Source of the DNA: an uncultured bacterium
Lineage (GTDB): Bacteria; Bacillota; Clostridia; Peptostreptococcales; Anaerovoracaceae
Reading direction: 5' to 3'
DNA length: 17,068 bases
NCBI GenBank assembly: GCA_905214195.1
Contig: CAJMLH010000043.1
Location: 1 to 17,068 of the forward strand
Within the stretch, counting starts at the first letter, position 1. Each line of letters begins with the position of its first letter. Of this stretch, positions 13,179 through 17,068 are shown piece by piece. Under the pieces are notes generated by a model that made no database searches, was not told where the DNA came from, and worked only from the letters and a program-made list of their open reading frames with translations. A program made the translations under genes and the position numbers.

Positions 13179-15428
13179 ATGGGAGAATTGCTCTGCTCTT
13201 TCAATGAGGGAAACAAGCAGATGAGAAGCCTTCTTGGGGGTAAGGGTGCAAACCTTTCGGAAATGACGAGTATTGGATTGCCGGTTCCGTTTGGATTTGT
13301 GGTTACTACCAAAGCCTGCAATGATTTCTTTGATGGAGGCAATGTATTGAGCAGCCAAATCATCAGGGAGATGGAGGCAAAGATAAGGGAAATAGAAGAA
13401 GTAACAGGTAAAAAGTTCGGCAGCGGGGAAAACCCGCTGCTTGTTTCAGTGCGAACAAGTAATGTGGTGGGCATTCCGGCAATGGCGGGAAGCATACTTA
13501 ATCTTGGTCTTAATGATGAGACTTTCAAAGGCTTGGCAGCTATTGGAGGTATGGAATTTGCCTTGGATTGTTATACAAGATTTCTTAGGACTTATGGATC
13601 TCTTGTAAGAAATATACCGCAGAAAAGCTTTATTTCCGCTTATGAAGATATAAAGAAAAGGGCAGAAGAAAGCAGTGATTCTCAATGTTCGGAAGAGGCT
13701 ATATTATTTGATGCGATAAGAGAATACAAGTCTATAATACTAAAGCGTACCGGCAGACCTTTTCCCGAGGATCCTTTTGAACAGCTAAAAGAGGCTGTAA
13801 GTGCGATTCTTAACAGATGGAATTCATATGCGGTAAGGTCTTATCGGGAACTTCATGAGATTCCAAAAGAAATCGGTACAGCAGTAGTGGTGCAGGCTAT
13901 GGTCTTTGGAAATATAGACGATAAGTCATGTACGGGAATGGTTTTTACAAGAGACCCTAACACCGGCGAGAAAGTAACCTGTGGACAGTTTATGATGAAG
14001 AGTCAAGGCGGCGACGATTATTTCAGAGATATGAAAGCCGTTAAGATTGAAAAGCTGGAAGATTTTTTCCCGGAGCTTAACGAAAAATTTTTGCGGATGG
14101 CACAGCTGCTTGAAAACTATTATAAAAACATGCAGGAAATAGAGTTTACTGTCGAGAGAGGTAAGCTTTATATGCTTGAAACCAAAGCGGCAAGGCGAAC
14201 CCCTTCTGCATCTGTTAAGATAGCTGTAGATATGGTGGATGAGGGAATCGTAGACATAGCTACCTCAGTAGCAAATATAAGGGCGGCAGATATAAATAAG
14301 CTGGTTTTGTCGCAGTTCAGCGATGGTGATGAGGTTGACAGAGAAACTTTAGATAACTTTAAGAAGATATTGGAATGGGCGGATGAATTTCGTTCTGTAG
14401 GTATAAGAGCGAACATAGATACTCCCGAAGATGCAGAATTGGCTCTCAGGCTTGGAGCAGAAGGTGTGGGACTGTGCCGAAGCGAGCATATGTTTTTTGA
14501 TGAGGAAAGAATATATGATTTCATCAAGATGATAATTGCCGATGATGAATATGAACGAAATAAAGCGTTGTCAGCAATGAAGCCGTATCAAAAGGACGAC
14601 TTTAAAAGGATATTTGAAATAATGGAGGACAGGCCTGTAACCATAAGACTTTTGGATCCATCATTTCATAGATTTTTGCCTCATACAGAAACTGATATTA
14701 AAAAACTTGCACGAAAGCTGAAACTGCCGGAGAAAAAATTGGCGGCAAAGATTTTACTTATGAAAGAGGAAAATCCTGCTATGGGTAAAAGAGGCAGCCG
14801 ATTGGCGGTACTGCATCCGGAAATCGTTATGATGCAGACTGAGGCTATAGTTGAAGCTGCCATGGAGGTAAATGAAAAAATAGACGGTGAGCTGAATGTG
14901 TCTATAATGGTACCGTTTATAAGTTCTGTCAGAGAATTTATGAATGTAAGAGATACTGTACAAAAGGCTGTGGATTCATGTATTGGAAGTTATGAAAAGA
15001 AGATGGAGTTTGCAGTCGGAACTATGATAGAGACACCAAGAGCGGCGTTGTTGTCGGATATGATAGCCGAAAAAGCTGACTTTTTCTCTTTTGGAACTAA
15101 TGATTTGACTGAACTTATATACGGAATTTCAAAAGAGGATACAGAGGATATGATTGAAGAATATGTAAAGAAAGATATTCTTGACAAAAACCCAATGTAT
15201 TCATTGGATAAACGAGGTGTAGGCAGAATGATAGAGATGTCTGTAACCTTGGGACGAAAAACAAAGCCTAAGCTAAAGATGGGTATATGCGGCGAACACG
15301 CAGCCGATCCCGATACTATAGAATTTTGTCAGTCCATAGGGATAAATTATTTCTCTTGTTCTACTTTGCGGATACCGGGAGCAAGGCTTGCGGCTGCTCA
15401 GGCAGAGATAAAATCATTTAAAAAGTAA
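13179..15428 (+). CDS. PPDK-like protein lacking the central phosphohistidine domain
   Basis: The intact 749-codon frame follows pyruvate phosphate dikinase (usually about 875 residues). The N-terminal ATP-grasp part keeps Lys22 (G-G-K-G-A-N-L) and Arg92 (S-V-R) at the same positions as the Clostridium symbiosum enzyme, which also confirms the start. The C-terminal PEP/pyruvate barrel keeps Arg434, Arg490, Glu618, Asn641-Asp642 and Cys704, the equivalents of the known catalytic residues. Around residues 381-390 the chain passes straight from the end of the ATP-grasp domain (A-D-I-N-K-L-V-L) to the barrel entrance (W-A-D-E-F-R-S). The roughly 120-residue swivel domain with the G-G-M-T-S-H phosphohistidine motif is gone. 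ATP-site changes include Glu320, Glu334, Lys336 and Gly278 where Asp, Gln, Arg and Glu are expected. It cannot perform the normal PPDK cycle alone. aaagaaagg precedes the start; glyS ends 19 bases upstream. Confidence 0.88.
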   Translation: MGELLCSFNEGNKQMRSLLGGKGANLSEMTSIGLPVPFGFVVTTKACNDFFDGGNVLSSQIIREMEAKIREIEEVTGKKFGSGENPLLVSVRTSNVVGIPAMAGSILNLGLNDETFKGLAAIGGMEFALDCYTRFLRTYGSLVRNIPQKSFISAYEDIKKRAEESSDSQCSEEAILFDAIREYKSIILKRTGRPFPEDPFEQLKEAVSAILNRWNSYAVRSYRELHEIPKEIGTAVVVQAMVFGNIDDKSCTGMVFTRDPNTGEKVTCGQFMMKSQGGDDYFRDMKAVKIEKLEDFFPELNEKFLRMAQLLENYYKNMQEIEFTVERGKLYMLETKAARRTPSASVKIAVDMVDEGIVDIATSVANIRAADINKLVLSQFSDGDEVDRETLDNFKKILEWADEFRSVGIRANIDTPEDAELALRLGAEGVGLCRSEHMFFDEERIYDFIKMIIADDEYERNKALSAMKPYQKDDFKRIFEIMEDRPVTIRLLDPSFHRFLPHTETDIKKLARKLKLPEKKLAAKILLMKEENPAMGKRGSRLAVLHPEIVMMQTEAIVEAAMEVNEKIDGELNVSIMVPFISSVREFMNVRDTVQKAVDSCIGSYEKKMEFAVGTMIETPRAALLSDMIAEKADFFSFGTNDLTELIYGISKEDTEDMIEEYVKKDILDKNPMYSLDKRGVGRMIEMSVTLGRKTKPKLKMGICGEHAADPDTIEFCQSIGINYFSCSTLRIPGARLAAAQAEIKSFKK

Positions 15429-15485
15429 CACTTGGCGAAGGTGTTGCCGGCAAATTCAATTTGGAGAAGTCAAAAGATAAATTTA

Positions 15486-15520
15486 CAGGATAAGCATATG
15501 TTTTTTATATGCTTATCCTG
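15486..15520. terminator. Convergent hairpin between the PPDK-like gene and the permease gene
   Basis: A perfect 14-bp stem (15486-15499 with 15507-15520) encloses gtttttt. The permease stop codon lies at the edge of the loop. It probably ends transcripts from both sides, although no strong T tract follows on either strand. Confidence 0.65.
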
Positions 15521-16941
15521 CCTGAAGCAAGCAGATATATGGAGACAATTGCCATAGTTATAAGCAGAACAAAGGCGATTTTATCTATAGCTTTAGGGAA
15601 AACTTTGTCACCTGTTTCTCTCCTTGCCATGGCATAAAGAATAGTGCCCGGAGCATATAACAATGCAGAAATAAGAAGATGGGTTAATCCTCCGGCATAT
15701 AACATCCACATACCATATAAAGAGCCAATAATAGAATAACCCCATACGGTTATTTTTTTTATTGGAGATAATTCCGTCATGCCCTCTCCCTTATATGTTA
15801 CTTTGAGGCAATAAAATGCCGAAAGGGCATAGGGAACTATTATGGCACCGGTTGCTATGGCATATATGACCTGATATGTTGCATCATTGAAATAAATTAA
15901 AATCAGAAATAGTTGAGTTACTATTGTAGTTATAAGGACGCCACTTATTGGGGCGCCTTTTTTGTTTTGCTTTGTAAAGCTTTTGGGAAAACAATGCTGT
16001 AAGGCAGGTGCGTATATACTGTCTACACAAAGTATTGTATAAGTAAACAGGGCGCCGCCTACAGATACAATTACACCTATATTTACAAGAGCACTGCCCC
16101 ATGGTCCTACAACAGACTCAAGGAGAAATGCCATAGGAGGATTACCTAATGCTGCAAGCTCTTCCGTTGTCATTACTCCCATGCTTAGAATAGAAACCGT
16201 GACATATAAAATGAAAAGTGAAATAAAAGCCAATATTGTAGCTTTACCTGCTACAGAGGTGTTTTTGGCTCTTCCTGAAATGACAACGGCACCCTCTATA
16301 CCGATAAAAACCCATACGGTAGTGTAAACAGTTGCCTTTATTTGTTCTATCAGGGAAAGATTGGTGCCTGCACCTGTGATATTTTCTGTAAATACATCTA
16401 TGTCGAATGCACCTGCATATACGATTGCTACAATCATTACACCTATCGGAATAACTTTTGCCACAACTACAGCTGTATTGATTGATATAGCTTCATTGAC
16501 ACCGCCTAAAACAAGAAAGCCGAAGAGCCATACCATCAAAGAGCCTAAAATCATGGAAATCAGATTGGTACCGTTTCCGAATACAGGGAAGAAGTTACCA
16601 AGGGAATCAAAAAACAATGTTATGAAAGAAAGATTTCCAAGTAAGGCGCTGAGCCAGAAACCCCAAGCCGAATTGAAGCCTATATATTCTCCGAAGCCGG
16701 CTTTGGCATAACTGTAAAGGCCGCTGATAAGCTGAGGTTTTACGACGCTAAGTCTGAAAAAGCACAAGGTAAGGGCAAGCATTCCGAGTCCGCTTATCCC
16801 CCATCCTAAAAGTACGGCCAACGGATATGCTCCGGAAGCTGCAAAATCTCCTGAAAGACTGAAAACGCCGCTGGCAAGAGTTGCGCCTATGGCGAACATG
16901 GTTACTTTGCCAAGACCCAGACCATCATTGTGATTATTCAT
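15505..16941 (-). CDS. APC-superfamily amino-acid permease, basic amino acid/polyamine antiporter type
   Basis: The 478-residue product has about 12 to 13 hydrophobic segments. It has the APC N-terminal signature G-L-G-K-V-T-M-F-A-I-G-A-T-L-A-S-G-V-F, where the unwound first helix binds substrate, and the stretch G-L-Y-S-Y-A-K-A-G-F-G-E-Y-I-G-F-N-S-A-W-G-F-W, typical of the arginine:ornithine/lysine (ArcD/LysI) group. An intracellular loop has A-L-Q-H-C-F-P-K-S-F. It probably exchanges or imports a basic amino acid, or arginine for ornithine; the exact substrate cannot be read. No arginine deiminase genes are in view. ggaggaaa lies 6 bases before the start. The upstream 127 bases are very AT-rich, with only a weak promoter candidate (TTCAAG, 16 bases, TATACA). 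Confidence 0.88.
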   Translation of the reverse strand: MNNHNDGLGLGKVTMFAIGATLASGVFSLSGDFAASGAYPLAVLLGWGISGLGMLALTLCFFRLSVVKPQLISGLYSYAKAGFGEYIGFNSAWGFWLSALLGNLSFITLFFDSLGNFFPVFGNGTNLISMILGSLMVWLFGFLVLGGVNEAISINTAVVVAKVIPIGVMIVAIVYAGAFDIDVFTENITGAGTNLSLIEQIKATVYTTVWVFIGIEGAVVISGRAKNTSVAGKATILAFISLFILYVTVSILSMGVMTTEELAALGNPPMAFLLESVVGPWGSALVNIGVIVSVGGALFTYTILCVDSIYAPALQHCFPKSFTKQNKKGAPISGVLITTIVTQLFLILIYFNDATYQVIYAIATGAIIVPYALSAFYCLKVTYKGEGMTELSPIKKITVWGYSIIGSLYGMWMLYAGGLTHLLISALLYAPGTILYAMARRETGDKVFPKAIDKIAFVLLITMAIVSIYLLASGRISI

Positions 16942-17068
16942 AAAATTTCCTCCATATATAGATTTTGTATATTTAAGTTTTTATTTACTTGAATTATTAT
17001 TTGCCGCATAAGATTTTAAAATACTAAAAATTATAAAGTTTTAATTTCTGTGATTCTGAAAATTATAA

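Noticed and set aside
14300..14360. Possibility that the missing PPDK domain reflects a frameshifted pseudogene
   Set aside because: The frame is open and well aligned on both sides of the junction with no stop, and neither the other frames nor the flanking DNA encode the missing G-G-M-T-S-H region.
16942..17068. ArgR-type operator upstream of the permease gene
   Set aside because: The AT-rich sequence has only loose similarity to ARG boxes, and no symmetric pair could be defined.
1..17068. tRNA or rRNA genes
   Set aside because: No tRNA cloverleaf elements (such as GGTTCGAATCC-type arms) or rRNA signatures were seen on either strand in the non-coding parts.

Overview
The window comes from the chromosome of an AT-rich, low-GC Gram-positive bacterium of the class Clostridia. 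The evidence is the Firmicutes gene order (rpsU-yqeY, then yqfC-yqfD-phoH-ybeY-cdd-era-recO-glyS and a PPDK-like gene), the 59-aa Firmicutes form of ribosomal protein S21, the single-chain alpha2 glycyl-tRNA synthetase, strong AGGAGG-type ribosome binding sites and a sortase-type surface protein tail. yqfC and yqfD belong to a sporulation-associated family, so the lineage sporulates or descends from spore formers. A family within the Peptostreptococcales/Anaerovoracaceae is possible, but that is a guess.

Layout. Positions 1-464 hold the 3' end of a cell-wall-anchored protein gene and its terminator. Positions 474-725 hold a small protein resembling the homing-endonuclease-associated repeat. 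Positions 846-1707 are a compact translation operon (promoter, rpsU, yqeY, hairpin). Positions 1719-2811 carry two molybdenum-cofactor genes, moaC and a mogA/moaB-type gene, that overlap by 8 bases and end in a terminator. Positions 2812-4821 are an accessory stretch. It has a roughly 600-base non-coding segment with two perfect palindromes and a Rex-like operator, a secreted protein of unknown function, a small four-helix membrane protein, a second copy of the Rex-like site, and a 33-residue single-helix ORF. A PHP-family histidinol-phosphatase-type gene (minus strand) and a MOSC-domain gene (plus strand) diverge from about 5630-5732. From 6222 to 15428 ten plus-strand genes, most of them overlapping or separated by fewer than 40 bases, form one apparent operon: yqfC, yqfD, phoH, ybeY, cdd, era, recO, a DUF4342 gene, glyS and a PPDK-like gene. 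It ends in a hairpin shared with a convergent APC-family amino-acid permease (minus strand, 15505-16941).

The operon joins ribosome and RNA quality control (PhoH, YbeY, Era), pyrimidine salvage (Cdd), recombination repair (RecO) and aminoacylation (GlyRS). This is the usual conserved Firmicutes neighbourhood, but pgpH (yqfF) and dgkA, present in the Bacillus version, are missing.

The most unusual object is the last operon gene (13179-15428). It is an intact 749-codon reading frame that follows pyruvate phosphate dikinase (PPDK) over both catalytic ends, but the whole central phosphohistidine swivel domain is absent, including the catalytic-histidine motif that carries phosphate between the two active sites. 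Several ATP-grasp residues are also changed, while the PEP/pyruvate site looks largely intact. It cannot be an ordinary PPDK. It is a candidate undescribed PEP/pyruvate-binding pseudoenzyme, or one half of a split phosphotransfer system.
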